Of a stretch of 39,175 nucleotides of DNA, positions 14,738-23,768 are shown one piece after another. The notes beneath the pieces were generated by a model. That model did not search any database and was not told where the DNA came from. It saw only the letters and a program-made list of their open reading frames with translations. Positions within the stretch are counted from its first letter, which is position 1, and each line of letters opens with the position of its first letter. Position numbers and translations under genes: made by a program. Origin of the DNA: Acidithiobacillus sp. (GTDB lineage Bacteria > Pseudomonadota > Gammaproteobacteria > Acidithiobacillales > Acidithiobacillaceae); assembly GCA_028065135.1 (NCBI GenBank), contig JAPTWR010000201.1:1-39175 (forward strand). Direction: 5' to 3'.

Positions 14738-17638
14738 GTGTCCCTCACCACCTTCCACGCCAAGCTTTTTGCCCACGATCTGACCCGGCGCTCTGCCGAC
14801 GATGATACTGGCCGGTTGTCATCGGCCCTCTCCGATGCTCAGGTGGATTTGAACCCGCACCAGATTGAAGCAGCCCTTTTTGCTCTGCGCAATCCCTTTT
14901 CCAAAGGGGTCATCCTTGCCGATGAAGTGGGTTTGGGCAAAACCATTGAGGCGGGCCTGCTTCTGTCCCAGCTATGGGCAGAGCGCCGCCGTAAGCTACT
15001 GATCATCCTGCCCGCCAACCTGCGAAAACAGTGGTCTCAGGAATTAGCCGACAAATTTCACCTGCCATCCATCATCCTGGAAACCAAGAGCTTCAATGAA
15101 GCCATACGTGCCCGCAACCTGAACCCTTTTGTGCAGCCACAAATCGTGCTCTGCTCATTCCAGTTTGCCCGCACCAAGGATGTCTATCTCCAGCAGGTGG
15201 CCTGGGACCTGGTGGTGATCGATGAGGCGCACCGGTTACGGAATGTCTATCGGGGCTCCAACAAGATCGCCACCGCCATTAAACAGGCGGTAGCCCCATA
15301 CACAAAGGTACTGCTGACCGCCACGCCATTGCAGAATTCCCTATTGGAACTGTACGGGCTGGTCAGCATCATCGACGAATATGCCTTCGGGGATCTCAAG
15401 AGCTTCAAGGCCAAGTATTCCCGCCTGTCCAGTGAAGAGGACTTTGCGGAACTGCGGGAACGCCTGAAGCCCCTGTGTAAACGCACTCTGAGGAAGCAGG
15501 TGCTGGAATACGTGAAATATACCAGCCGTCATGCCCTGGTGCAGGAGTTCTTCCCGACCGACGATGAGCAACGGCTGTACGATGATGTATCTGAATACCT
15601 GCAACTGCCGATCCTCTATGCCCTGCCGTCCGGGCAACGGCAACTGATGACCTTGGTGCTCCGCAAATTGCTGGCGTCATCATCCTATGCCATAGCCCAT
15701 ACCCTGGATGGTTTGGTCAAAAAGCTGGAAAAGGCTCTGGCCGAAGCGGCGCTGGTGGATAGTCCACCGGAAGACCTTGGGGAAAATTGGGAAGACCTGG
15801 ACGAATTGACCGATGAGTGGGACGGCGACGGAGACCCGGAAGATCTCGTTAAGTCGCTGACGCCTGCGGAAATTGAAGGCATGCAGTCCGAGGTCCGCAA
15901 GCTGCGGGGTTTTCACACACTGGCCCGGTCCATCATCAAGAATTCCAAAGGCGAAAACCTGCTGACCGCCTTGCGCCGTGGGTTTTCTGCCGCTGTGGAT
16001 GCCCAAAAACGCCAAGGATCCGCAACCCTTCAACAAAAGGCCGTGATCTTCACGGAATCCCGCCGTACCCAGGAATACTTGTTGGAGCTGCTTGCCGACA
16101 CAGAATTTGCCGGTAAAGCCGTCCTGTTCAACGGCACCAACAATGATCCCCAATCCAAGGCCATCTACCGGCGCTGGATGGAACGCCATGCGGGCACCGA
16201 CCGGATCAGCGGGTCACCAACGGCGGATATGCGGGCAGCCCTGGTAGATTGCTTCCGGGATGAGGCATCCATCCTGATCGCCACCGAGGCCGCCGCAGAG
16301 GGCATCAACCTGCAATTCTGCAACCTAGTCGTGAACTATGACCTGCCCTGGAATCCGCAGCGTATCGAGCAACGGATTGGCCGGTGTCACCGATATGGAC
16401 AGAAATTCGATGTGGTGGTGGTCAATTTCCTGAACAAGCGCAATGCCGCCGATGTGCGGGTTTACCAATTATTGGATGAGAAGTTTCGCTTGTTTAACGG
16501 TGTCTTCGGGGCCAGTGATGAGGTACTTGGCGTCGTGGAGTCCGGCGTGGACTTTGAAAAGCGGATCGCCAGCATCTACCAGAAATGTCGGTCGCCGGGG
16601 CAAATATCCTTTGAGTTTGATGCGCTGCAGAGCGAAATGGAAAGCGAGATCGTCGGCGGTCAGCAGGACGCCAGGGAAAAGCTGCTGAACAATTTTGACA
16701 TCGAGGTCATTGAAAAGGTAAAGGTGCAGAGTGCCCAGACGCTGGACACCTTCAATGCCCGGCTTTGGAGCGTTACCCGGTTCATGCTGGATGGGCATGC
16801 CACCTTTGATGAAGCAGGGCATGGATTCAATCTGGAAAGCCGGAAAACCGGCTGGAATGACTGTACCTTGGGCAACTACCGGATGGCCGTCAGCAAATCA
16901 GATTCTGCCGACATGTCCGGTCAGCATACCTATCGGCTAGGGCATCCTCTGGCACAAAGGATACTGGCCGATGCACAAGGGCTGCAGCTACCCGTAGCCG
17001 AGATTGCGTTTCGCTACCCTTCATCCGGGACGCATATCGCCATACTGGAACCGCTGGTCGGGCAAGCCGGCTGGCTGGCTTGTAGCCGGTACCGCATGGA
17101 TGCGATAGAGTCCGAGGACCACCTAGTGTTTGCCGGGATGACGGATGATGGACAGGTGATCAGCACAGACCAGTGCAGGCGGCTCTTTGATTTGGACGGC
17201 GTGGTGGCTGATGGAACGCCACTGGTATTCGGGCAATCCGTAGAAGATGAGCTAACTGACCAACTGGCGACGCGTTGGCAGGCGCTGGCAGAGGACATAG
17301 GCAAACGGGACGGCTCCTGGTTTGATGTGGAGATGGACAAGCTGGACCGCTGGGCCGATGACCGCAGGGTATCCCTGAAGGCTGAACTGGATGATCTAGA
17401 ACAGAAGATCAGAGAGAAGCGCCGGGTAGCACGGCAGGCGGCGAACATCCCAGATAAGCTGGAACGACAACGGGAACTGAGGAAGCTGGAATCCCAGCGG
17501 GACGATGCCTGGCGGGTATACGACCAAGCATCCCGTGATGTGGAAAGGAAGAAGGACGATCTGCTGGATGACATGGGGAACCGGATGAAGCAGCGGACCG
17601 AGGAAGAGCGGTTGTTTGTGGTGAGGTGGATGCTGTAG
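14738..17638 (+). CDS. SNF2-family helicase of a defence locus
   Basis: A 966-residue protein starting at GTG. Motifs: VILADEVGLGKTIEAG (Walker A, residues 58-73), VVIDEAHRLRN (DEAH, 159-169), LLTATPLQNS (motif III), and in the second RecA lobe RIEQRIGRCHRYGQ. The C-terminal 100 residues are a charged coiled coil ending EEERLFVVRWML. It is a RapA/SNF2-type double-strand DNA translocase like those in DISARM (DrmD) and related modification-based systems. No drmA, drmB or drmC is present. The gene is GC-rich like mod and res, and the three probably formed one original operon. Parts of its 3' end recur twice downstream (19630-19815, 20650-20700). Confidence 0.88.
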   Translation: MSLTTFHAKLFAHDLTRRSADDDTGRLSSALSDAQVDLNPHQIEAALFALRNPFSKGVILADEVGLGKTIEAGLLLSQLWAERRRKLLIILPANLRKQWSQELADKFHLPSIILETKSFNEAIRARNLNPFVQPQIVLCSFQFARTKDVYLQQVAWDLVVIDEAHRLRNVYRGSNKIATAIKQAVAPYTKVLLTATPLQNSLLELYGLVSIIDEYAFGDLKSFKAKYSRLSSEEDFAELRERLKPLCKRTLRKQVLEYVKYTSRHALVQEFFPTDDEQRLYDDVSEYLQLPILYALPSGQRQLMTLVLRKLLASSSYAIAHTLDGLVKKLEKALAEAALVDSPPEDLGENWEDLDELTDEWDGDGDPEDLVKSLTPAEIEGMQSEVRKLRGFHTLARSIIKNSKGENLLTALRRGFSAAVDAQKRQGSATLQQKAVIFTESRRTQEYLLELLADTEFAGKAVLFNGTNNDPQSKAIYRRWMERHAGTDRISGSPTADMRAALVDCFRDEASILIATEAAAEGINLQFCNLVVNYDLPWNPQRIEQRIGRCHRYGQKFDVVVVNFLNKRNAADVRVYQLLDEKFRLFNGVFGASDEVLGVVESGVDFEKRIASIYQKCRSPGQISFEFDALQSEMESEIVGGQQDAREKLLNNFDIEVIEKVKVQSAQTLDTFNARLWSVTRFMLDGHATFDEAGHGFNLESRKTGWNDCTLGNYRMAVSKSDSADMSGQHTYRLGHPLAQRILADAQGLQLPVAEIAFRYPSSGTHIAILEPLVGQAGWLACSRYRMDAIESEDHLVFAGMTDDGQVISTDQCRRLFDLDGVVADGTPLVFGQSVEDELTDQLATRWQALAEDIGKRDGSWFDVEMDKLDRWADDRRVSLKAELDDLEQKIREKRRVARQAANIPDKLERQRELRKLESQRDDAWRVYDQASRDVERKKDDLLDDMGNRMKQRTEEERLFVVRWML

Positions 17639-17689
17639 TTTCTTTTGATGCAATCATAATATCTATAATTCAGACAGTTGAATAGGAAG

Positions 17690-18877
17690 ATGGCTACCAT
17701 GTCTATACGCAGTGTTGAGTACTCAAACAACAAGTCTGGATGGGTAATTCCAAAAATCCACTTACATAGAATAAACCTATTTGTCGGTGCATCTGCAGCG
17801 GGAAAAACAACGCTGCTCAATATTATATTTGGTATTGCAACAACTGCAGCGGCAGGCATTCAGAGCTTTCCAGGGTTACAGCAGATAAATATGCTAAATG
17901 TTCAGGCCCTCGCCGGTGAGTGGGAAATTGAGTTGGAACTGAATGGCGCCTCTTTTACGTGGACTTATGCTGCCGAATCTGATATATCCGGCACCTATAC
18001 AATTATTCGTGACCGCCTTATTAAACAAGTGAACAATACCGATTATGAAATAATATATGAAAAACATGCGGAAGGGGTTAAACTGCGAGACATAACATTA
18101 CCCAATGTTTTTGCTAGCCAGCCGGGACTGGTTCTGTTTAAAAACGACTCCGATGTAAAATTAATCAGTGATTTTTTTAGTGGCTTTCTAAGGAGGTCTT
18201 TTTCTGGCGGCGAACTTGAACGTGCTGCGGGCTTTACTACTGACATCGCCTTCGCTGCGAAAAATAAGGCGAGCAAGATTTCATCGTTTAACGATATCGC
18301 AAGTTCTCCGACATTAAATAAAAGGCTGTATCTCGTGTACAAAGACTATCCGAATAAGTTTGAAAACATTGTCTCTCATTTTGTCGATATCTTTCCCTCC
18401 GTTGAAAGCTTGAAAATAACCGACGCGGGCATGGAGCCACAACCGACAAGCAATAAAATAATAAAAGACAATATATCGGCCCCTATTGTAGTTATAAAAG
18501 AAAGAGGGATTGCACAACGCATATTCCTAAATCAGCTATCATCAGGAATGCTTAAGGTATTATTTATGCTCACCGACATATTCACAATGAATGACGGAGG
18601 AGTGTATTTTATAGATGAGTACGAGAACTCTCTAGGAGTAAACGTGATTGGATTTCTTCCGGAAATTATGGACGATGCGGGCCTGGACAAGCAATTTATT
18701 TTAACAAGCCATAACCCTTATGTTATCAATAAAATATGCATCAATGATTGGTTTCTAATGAAGCGAACCGACTCAAAAATAAGCATAACAGACGGCTCAG
18801 CTTTAGAAAATAGATACTCGCAATCGAAGCAGGATTATTTTATTCAGTTAATCAATGATATTAAGAACGATATTTAA
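17690..18877 (+). CDS. AAA15/OLD-like ABC-type ATPase of a two-gene defence cassette
   Basis: About 395 residues. LFVGASAAGKTTLL is a Walker A near the N-terminus, QLSSGMLKVLF is the ABC signature, VYFIDEYENSL is Walker B, and ILTSHNPYVINK is the switch histidine region. This is the ATPase type found in OLD, RloA and the PARIS AriA protein. Starts are uncertain: ATG 17690 and ATG 17699 are in frame and AGGA lies close by. The next gene begins 3 bases after the stop, so the two form a unit. Codons are clearly AT-rich, unlike the GC-rich SNF2 gene just upstream, which points to separate acquisition. Confidence 0.85.
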   Translation: MATMSIRSVEYSNNKSGWVIPKIHLHRINLFVGASAAGKTTLLNIIFGIATTAAAGIQSFPGLQQINMLNVQALAGEWEIELELNGASFTWTYAAESDISGTYTIIRDRLIKQVNNTDYEIIYEKHAEGVKLRDITLPNVFASQPGLVLFKNDSDVKLISDFFSGFLRRSFSGGELERAAGFTTDIAFAAKNKASKISSFNDIASSPTLNKRLYLVYKDYPNKFENIVSHFVDIFPSVESLKITDAGMEPQPTSNKIIKDNISAPIVVIKERGIAQRIFLNQLSSGMLKVLFMLTDIFTMNDGGVYFIDEYENSLGVNVIGFLPEIMDDAGLDKQFILTSHNPYVINKICINDWFLMKRTDSKISITDGSALENRYSQSKQDYFIQLINDIKNDI

Positions 18878-18880
18878 CTC

Positions 18881-19570
18881 ATGAATATTTATCTGGTCGT
18901 TGAAGGTGAGAAAACTGAAGCGTTGGTGTATGATAAATGGATTGGTTATACAAATAGATCCTTGCGGGTTGTTAGAAACATAGGTGATGTTTCTACCAAT
19001 AACGTATACATGATTGTCGGCCATGGTTGGCCCAGTTATTTGGATCATATTAAAGCAGCAGTTGATGACGTATGCACAAAAACAGATGCGCATGGATTAC
19101 AGCTTTTTAACCGTCTTGTTGTTGCAGTTGACACCGAAACGGTAACTGTAGAAGAGAAGCGGGCCGAAATAACCGAAACTGTTATTGAAGCGTTGAACGG
19201 TTCGCATATGGCCTTCGATCTTCACGTGATTACCCAACATTTCTGCATAGAGGCTTGGTTCCTGGGTAACAGAGACCTGTTGCGGCGCTCAGAAAGGAGG
19301 CTATCTAGAAATGATATTGAGCATTATGACGTTTCTTTGAGAGATCCCGAGTTGCTTAATGTGCCCAGCAATTCTAGGTCGCTGACCAATGCTCAATATG
19401 CTAAAATGTACCTTAAGAACCTAGTTAAAGACAAGTATCCTTTGTTGACCTATCGCTCTAATAATCCCGGCCCAGTTCTTGATGAGAGGTATTATAGATT
19501 TGTTGTTTCGAGGTTTACTGATACTGGTCATATTCAATCTTTTCGGGCTTTTATTGAGGCATTTTCATGA
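18881..19570 (+). CDS. TOPRIM-like nuclease partner of the ATPase (RloB/DUF4276-like)
   Basis: A 229-residue protein. NIYLVVEGEKTEALVYDKW near the N-terminus gives the TOPRIM glutamate, and LVVAVDTETVTVEEK gives the acidic second motif (normally DxD; here D-x-E). FCIEAWFLGN (about residues 124-133) matches the IEAW-type segment of RloB and DUF4276 proteins. Such partners act as nucleases unleashed by the ATPase sensor, for example in PARIS and OLD-like systems. The pairing and spacing support a toxin-effector role, but I cannot assign it to a named system. Confidence 0.72.
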   Translation: MNIYLVVEGEKTEALVYDKWIGYTNRSLRVVRNIGDVSTNNVYMIVGHGWPSYLDHIKAAVDDVCTKTDAHGLQLFNRLVVAVDTETVTVEEKRAEITETVIEALNGSHMAFDLHVITQHFCIEAWFLGNRDLLRRSERRLSRNDIEHYDVSLRDPELLNVPSNSRSLTNAQYAKMYLKNLVKDKYPLLTYRSNNPGPVLDERYYRFVVSRFTDTGHIQSFRAFIEAFS

Positions 19571-19629
19571 ATATAAATGGAAAGCACCTTGAGTGAAAAG
19601 AGGCTGACCATTGAAACCTTCAATCCCTC

Positions 19630-19815
19630 AATATCCCCGATATGCTGGAGAAGCAGAGGGAACTGAGAAAACCGGAAGCCCAACGCGATGATGCCTGGCG
19701 GACTTATCATCAGGCATACCGTGACGTAAACCGGAAGTAGGATGAACTGCTGGATGATATGGGGAACCGGATGAAGCAGCGGACCGAGGAAGAGCGGTTG
19801 TTTGTGGTGAGGTGG
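19630..19815 (+). pseudogene. Duplicate remnant of the SNF2 helicase 3' end
   Basis: This 186-bp stretch aligns without gaps to 17444-17629 of the SNF2 gene. It reads NIPDMLEKQRELRKPEAQRD, against NIPDKLERQRELRKLESQRD in the intact gene. The last 57 bases (19759-19815) are identical to 17573-17629. A lysine codon has become TAG (19738-19740), so it is dead. It sits directly after the ATPase/TOPRIM pair and directly before the HNH gene, and its GAGGTGG end appears to serve as the HNH gene's ribosome site. Confidence 0.85.
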
Positions 19816-19823
19816 CGGGTCTC

Positions 19824-20618
19824 ATGAAGATCCCGAACGACTCCATTCCAGAGGTATATGCTGCGGCGGCAGACGTTTACCGCGGCCGCGTCTCCAAAGA
19901 TGACGCCGTTGAACGTCTGGTGCGGGACTATCCGCTTAACCCGACATCTGTCACCAATATGATCATGAATCTTGATGGGATGCTAAAGGGCAAGACCCTG
20001 AAGCGAGCCATGAACGATTTCACCTGGGATTATTTTCTTCGCCACATACGAGATGATTTTGATCAGGAGGCATTTGATACTGCGCTACAGGCGGTTGAAC
20101 AGCATGTGGATTACTATGAATCTTTGGGCAGAGGATTGCGGCCTTCATTGCGGGCTTTGGTAGCCCGATTCGGGAAACAATCCGGCGATAAGTCCGTCCA
20201 CAGTTCCGGAGAGTCCACCAACACAATCTACCCAGATGACATCGAAGACCCCGCCAGCGTCCTGGTCGAAGGTGCTTTGCAACGGATCACCGTGAACCGG
20301 TACGAACGTGACCCGGTAGCTCGTCAAAAATGCATTGAGCAGTATGGTGCGGCATGCGTCGTCTGTGGTTTTGATTTTGAGAAAAGCTATGGCGCCATTG
20401 GAGCCGGTTTCATCCAGGTGCATCACTTGGTGGATATTGCTTCAATCGGTGGCAGGTATCAGGTTGATCCGGTCATGGATCTTCGGCCAGTGTGCCCCAA
20501 CTGCCATGCCATGCTGCACCACGAGAGGCCGGCGATGTCGGTAGAACGCCTAAAACAACACATAGCCATAAACATGAGCGGGGATCGAGAAATAATTGCC
20601 GATGCGAATGAAGTGTAA
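19824..20618 (+). CDS. McrA-like HNH endonuclease
   Basis: A 264-residue protein. The N-terminal 150 residues are helical and unassigned. The C-terminal HNH domain has YERDPVARQKCIEQYGAAC, then CVVCGFDF (C178, C181), FIQVHHLVDI (H200, H201), YQVDPVMDLRPVCPNCHAML (C224, C227). This is the zinc-bound HNH layout of 5-methylcytosine-dependent restriction enzymes such as McrA. It may cut modified or foreign DNA; no partner gene is evident. An upstream GTG at 19812 is possible, but ATG 19824 has a GAGGTGG ribosome site lying inside the SNF2-derived remnant. Confidence 0.85.
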   Translation: MKIPNDSIPEVYAAAADVYRGRVSKDDAVERLVRDYPLNPTSVTNMIMNLDGMLKGKTLKRAMNDFTWDYFLRHIRDDFDQEAFDTALQAVEQHVDYYESLGRGLRPSLRALVARFGKQSGDKSVHSSGESTNTIYPDDIEDPASVLVEGALQRITVNRYERDPVARQKCIEQYGAACVVCGFDFEKSYGAIGAGFIQVHHLVDIASIGGRYQVDPVMDLRPVCPNCHAMLHHERPAMSVERLKQHIAINMSGDREIIADANEV

Positions 20619-20649
20619 ATATCCGGAGAGGAATGATCCATTTCATTAT

Positions 20650-20700
20650 ATGGAGGCTGGGATGAAGCGGCGGGCTGAGGATGAGTAGTCGTTCATGTTG
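20650..20700 (+). pseudogene. Second, more decayed remnant of the SNF2 helicase 3' end
   Basis: About 36 of 51 bases match 17573-17623 without gaps. The reading MEAGMKRRAEDE-stop-SFML mirrors MGNRMKQRTEEERLFVV in the intact gene. It lies between the HNH gene and the Pycsar pair. The match is short, so it is less certain than the remnant at 19630. Confidence 0.55.
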
Positions 20701-20726
20701 TACAAGAGCTTGAAAGGAGCTGCCTT

Positions 20727-21215
20727 ATGACGCCTGCAGAGAAGATAGATTTGTTGGATAAAACTCTGAATAGAATTCTAGGGGCTATTGGTTCAGCCGA
20801 TGCGAAGGTAGCTCAATTATTTGCCATATCAACGGGTATGCTTGGGTTTGAAGCAACGATAGTAGCGAAAACTAATCCTTTTATTTGGTATGATTGTATA
20901 TTGGTTGCAATTTCTGCCCTACCTCTTCTGTTCTGTATAATTTCATTGTTTATGGTGCTGTACCCCAGGTTGTCAGGGCCTCCTACTTCGGTTTTGTATT
21001 TTAACAAGATAGCGATGAGCGATGGTGACCGCTATAAAAATAGCGTCAACAGCTTAATAAGTGAAGATTTGTTGGATGATTACGCACGACAATGTCATCG
21101 TAATGCAGAGATAGCTAGGGATAAATTTTATTGGTTACGGAAAGCGAATGTTGCGTTGTTTGTTGCCACGATACCGTGGTTGGCGGTTGTAATAATTGGT
21201 TATGCTGGTTCGTAG
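20727..21215 (+). CDS. pycTM: Pycsar transmembrane effector (PycTM, DUF5706)
   Basis: A 162-residue protein. IDLLDKTLNRILGAIGSADA followed by KVAQLFAISTGMLGF, then LYPRLSGPPTSVLYF and QCHRNAEIARDKFYWLRKAN are the recognisable Pycsar effector domain. Three hydrophobic segments (about residues 28-48, 53-80 and 140-160) make it an inner-membrane protein. In Pycsar systems a cyclic pyrimidine nucleotide binds the effector, which then disrupts the membrane and stops phage spread. The start has AAAGGAG upstream. The cyclase follows after 16 bases. Base composition is AT-rich compared with mod and SNF2. Confidence 0.88.
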   Translation: MTPAEKIDLLDKTLNRILGAIGSADAKVAQLFAISTGMLGFEATIVAKTNPFIWYDCILVAISALPLLFCIISLFMVLYPRLSGPPTSVLYFNKIAMSDGDRYKNSVNSLISEDLLDDYARQCHRNAEIARDKFYWLRKANVALFVATIPWLAVVIIGYAGS

Positions 21216-21231
21216 CAATCAAGGATATAAT

Positions 21232-21921
21232 ATGGGTATGTTTGAAGATCTTTCAAGTGATGTCTCTAGGTTTATGAGTGGTGAATGGGACACTCAAAAT
21301 GCCTATGTTGTTCCTGAGGCATCAGCCTTAAGTCTTGGAAATCACGCAAAGACTTTAAAAGCAGTCGTTCTGTATGCGGACATATCCGATTCTACATTCT
21401 TAGTTGATAAGCACCAACCAAGGTTGGTGGCTGCAATGTTCAAAGCATTCCTTCACTGCGCTGCTAGAATCATTAAAAGTGAAGGTGGAGAGATTGTTAG
21501 TTATGATGGGGATAGGGTAATGGCGGTTTATATTGGTGACCATATGACTCATCAAGCGGTCAGGTCTGCCCTCAGATTGAATTACTCTGTTGCAAACATT
21601 GTTAATAAAAATATCAAACACCAGTTAAAAAGTGGTTATGAATTAAAGCATGTTGTAGGAATTGATGCTGGCAGCTTGTTTGTCTCTAGGATTGGAGTGC
21701 GTGGTGACAATGATTTGGTTTGGATTGGAAGTCCAGCAAACTATGCGGCAAAAATGAGTTCTTTTAATGGCTACAAAACCTATATTACGGAAAGGGCACT
21801 TAAGAGGCTTTCTGGTGACTACAGGGAAAGGTTTTCCTGGAAGCGCCTTGTTTGGACACCGTATGTTGGTTCGGACAAAATTTACGTCTATGCCACCAAT
21901 GAATTAATGAGCTTATCGTAA
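21232..21921 (+). CDS. pycC: Pycsar pyrimidine nucleotide cyclase (PycC)
   Basis: A 229-residue class III nucleotide cyclase domain without membrane segments. Metal-binding aspartates are in VVLYADISDST (D50) and IVSYDGDRVMAVYIGD (D94). DLVWIGSPANYAAKMSS holds the transition-state asparagine (N170) with lysine where adenylate cyclases usually have arginine. Next to a DUF5706 effector it is almost certainly PycC, making cCMP or cUMP on infection; which of the two cannot be read here. I chose ATG 21232 because AAGG lies about 8 bases upstream. Confidence 0.88.
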   Translation: MGMFEDLSSDVSRFMSGEWDTQNAYVVPEASALSLGNHAKTLKAVVLYADISDSTFLVDKHQPRLVAAMFKAFLHCAARIIKSEGGEIVSYDGDRVMAVYIGDHMTHQAVRSALRLNYSVANIVNKNIKHQLKSGYELKHVVGIDAGSLFVSRIGVRGDNDLVWIGSPANYAAKMSSFNGYKTYITERALKRLSGDYRERFSWKRLVWTPYVGSDKIYVYATNELMSLS

Positions 21922-21937
21922 TATTCCGGGACCTATA

Positions 21938-23764
21938 ATGAACGACAAACTCAACCTCCACTCCCTCAATATCCCAGAAGAAAAGCGGGAAGAACTTCTG
22001 CGCATCTTCCCCGAAGTTCGCACGGAAGGCGGTCAGATCGACTTTGACCGTTTACGGTTGGCCCTGGGGGATATGGTGGATACCGGCAAGGAACGCTACG
22101 GCCTGAACTGGCCCGGCAAGGCCGCCTGTTTCAAGGCCATCCAGACGCCGAGCATGGGCACTTTTCTTCCTGCGCCAGAGGAAAGCGTCAACTTCGACAC
22201 CACGGAAAACCTGATCATCGAAGGGGACAACCTGGAGGCGTTGAAGCTCCTGCAGAAGTCCTATATCGGCAAGGTGAAGATGATCTACATTGATCCGCCG
22301 TACAACACGGGCAATGACTTCATCTACCCAGACAACTACAGCGAAAGCCTGCAAACCTATCTGGAGTATACCGGGCAGACCGGAGACGAGGGTAAGCGGT
22401 TCAGCAGCAATACGGATACCGATGGCCGGTTCCATTCCAAGTGGCTGAACATGATGTATCCCAGGTTGTATCTGGCGAGGGACTTATTGCGGGATGATGG
22501 GGTTATTTTTATATCTATTAACTATAAAGAGTTACATAGCCTGCTCCTTTTGGGTAATGAGATATTTGGCGAAGATGATTTCATTGCTACGGTCACATGG
22601 AAAGCTCGTGTTAAACCGGTTAATCTTGGAGATGCTAAGTATCGTCCTCAAGGAGAAACGGAATATGTCATTATATATCAGAGATCAAGTTCTACAGCAA
22701 AGTTTCAACCATTATACACTGGAGGGGTTAGGACCTATCCGTACAATGTTGATGGTCGCGCCTACCGGTTGACAACTATCATGAAGTCAAACAGAGGTGT
22801 TAACCACAGAGATACAATGTCCTTTGAAATTGGAGGTTATACCCCATCAGAGGGACAGCGGTGGCAGGCAGGGAAAGAAGAAATGGTTCGGTTATACAAC
22901 GAGGGCTATATTGAATTCAGGGAAGGAAGCCCATCTAGACGTTATTTTGAAGATGAAGAGGGAGCAGAGCATGATCCGTTCTACTGCTTTATGGAATCTG
23001 ATTGGTCGTCAACCTCAGAAGCGGGTAAATCAGAGTTAAATGAACTTTTAGGAAATGATCACGGTTTTGATACAGTAAAACCAACAAGGCTAATTAAAAC
23101 GTTGGTGCAATCTATAATAGAAGTTAACGAGGATGGCATAATCCTCGACTTCTTCGCCGGTTCCGGCACCACAGCCCATGCCGTCCTCGACCTTAACAAG
23201 CAGGACGGCGGCAACCGCAAATTCATCCTGGTCCAGCTTCCCGAACCCACCGACCGCACGGATTACCCGACCATCGCCGACATCACCAAAGAACGTGTCC
23301 GCCGTGTCATCAAAAAACTGAACGACGAGGACGGCAACGAAAAGCATCAGGATCGTGGCTTTCGAGTCTTCAAGCTGGCTGAATCCAACTTCACTCCGTG
23401 GGATGGCTCCATAGACCAATCGCCGGAAGCCCTATCCCATCAATTAGAGATGCACATTGAGCATGTCCGGCAGGGCCGCACCGACGAGGACATCCTATAT
23501 GAAATCTTGCTGAAAAGCGGCTTCCCGTTGTCCATCCCAGTTCAAACCCTGCAACTGGACGGGAAAACCGTTTACAGCATCCATGACGGTATCATGCTGG
23601 TCTGCTTGGACCGGAACCTGACCATGCCCCTGGTGCAGGCCATTGTGGACCGATTGCCAGAGCGGGTTGTTTTCCTGGACGAAGGTTTTGCAGGTAACGA
23701 TGCCTTGAAGGTAAACGCCAAGGAAGCCTGCAAGCTGAAAAACATCATATTCAAGGTGGTCTGA
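21938..23764 (+). CDS. mod: Type III restriction-modification methyltransferase (Mod)
   Basis: A 608-residue beta-class adenine-N6 methylase. MIYIDPPYNTGNDFIY (DPPY at residues 119-122) comes before ILDFFAGSGTTAHAVL (AdoMet motif, about 401-416), the beta-class order of type III Mod proteins. The region between them holds the target recognition domain. The N- and C-terminal parts are GC-rich, while about 22490-23140 is strikingly AT-rich, as if the recognition domain had been swapped in. The start ATG follows the Pycsar stop by 16 bases, and res begins 4 bases after its stop. The complex methylates one strand at an asymmetric site. Confidence 0.92.
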   Translation: MNDKLNLHSLNIPEEKREELLRIFPEVRTEGGQIDFDRLRLALGDMVDTGKERYGLNWPGKAACFKAIQTPSMGTFLPAPEESVNFDTTENLIIEGDNLEALKLLQKSYIGKVKMIYIDPPYNTGNDFIYPDNYSESLQTYLEYTGQTGDEGKRFSSNTDTDGRFHSKWLNMMYPRLYLARDLLRDDGVIFISINYKELHSLLLLGNEIFGEDDFIATVTWKARVKPVNLGDAKYRPQGETEYVIIYQRSSSTAKFQPLYTGGVRTYPYNVDGRAYRLTTIMKSNRGVNHRDTMSFEIGGYTPSEGQRWQAGKEEMVRLYNEGYIEFREGSPSRRYFEDEEGAEHDPFYCFMESDWSSTSEAGKSELNELLGNDHGFDTVKPTRLIKTLVQSIIEVNEDGIILDFFAGSGTTAHAVLDLNKQDGGNRKFILVQLPEPTDRTDYPTIADITKERVRRVIKKLNDEDGNEKHQDRGFRVFKLAESNFTPWDGSIDQSPEALSHQLEMHIEHVRQGRTDEDILYEILLKSGFPLSIPVQTLQLDGKTVYSIHDGIMLVCLDRNLTMPLVQAIVDRLPERVVFLDEGFAGNDALKVNAKEACKLKNIIFKVV

Positions 23765-23768
23765 CGGC

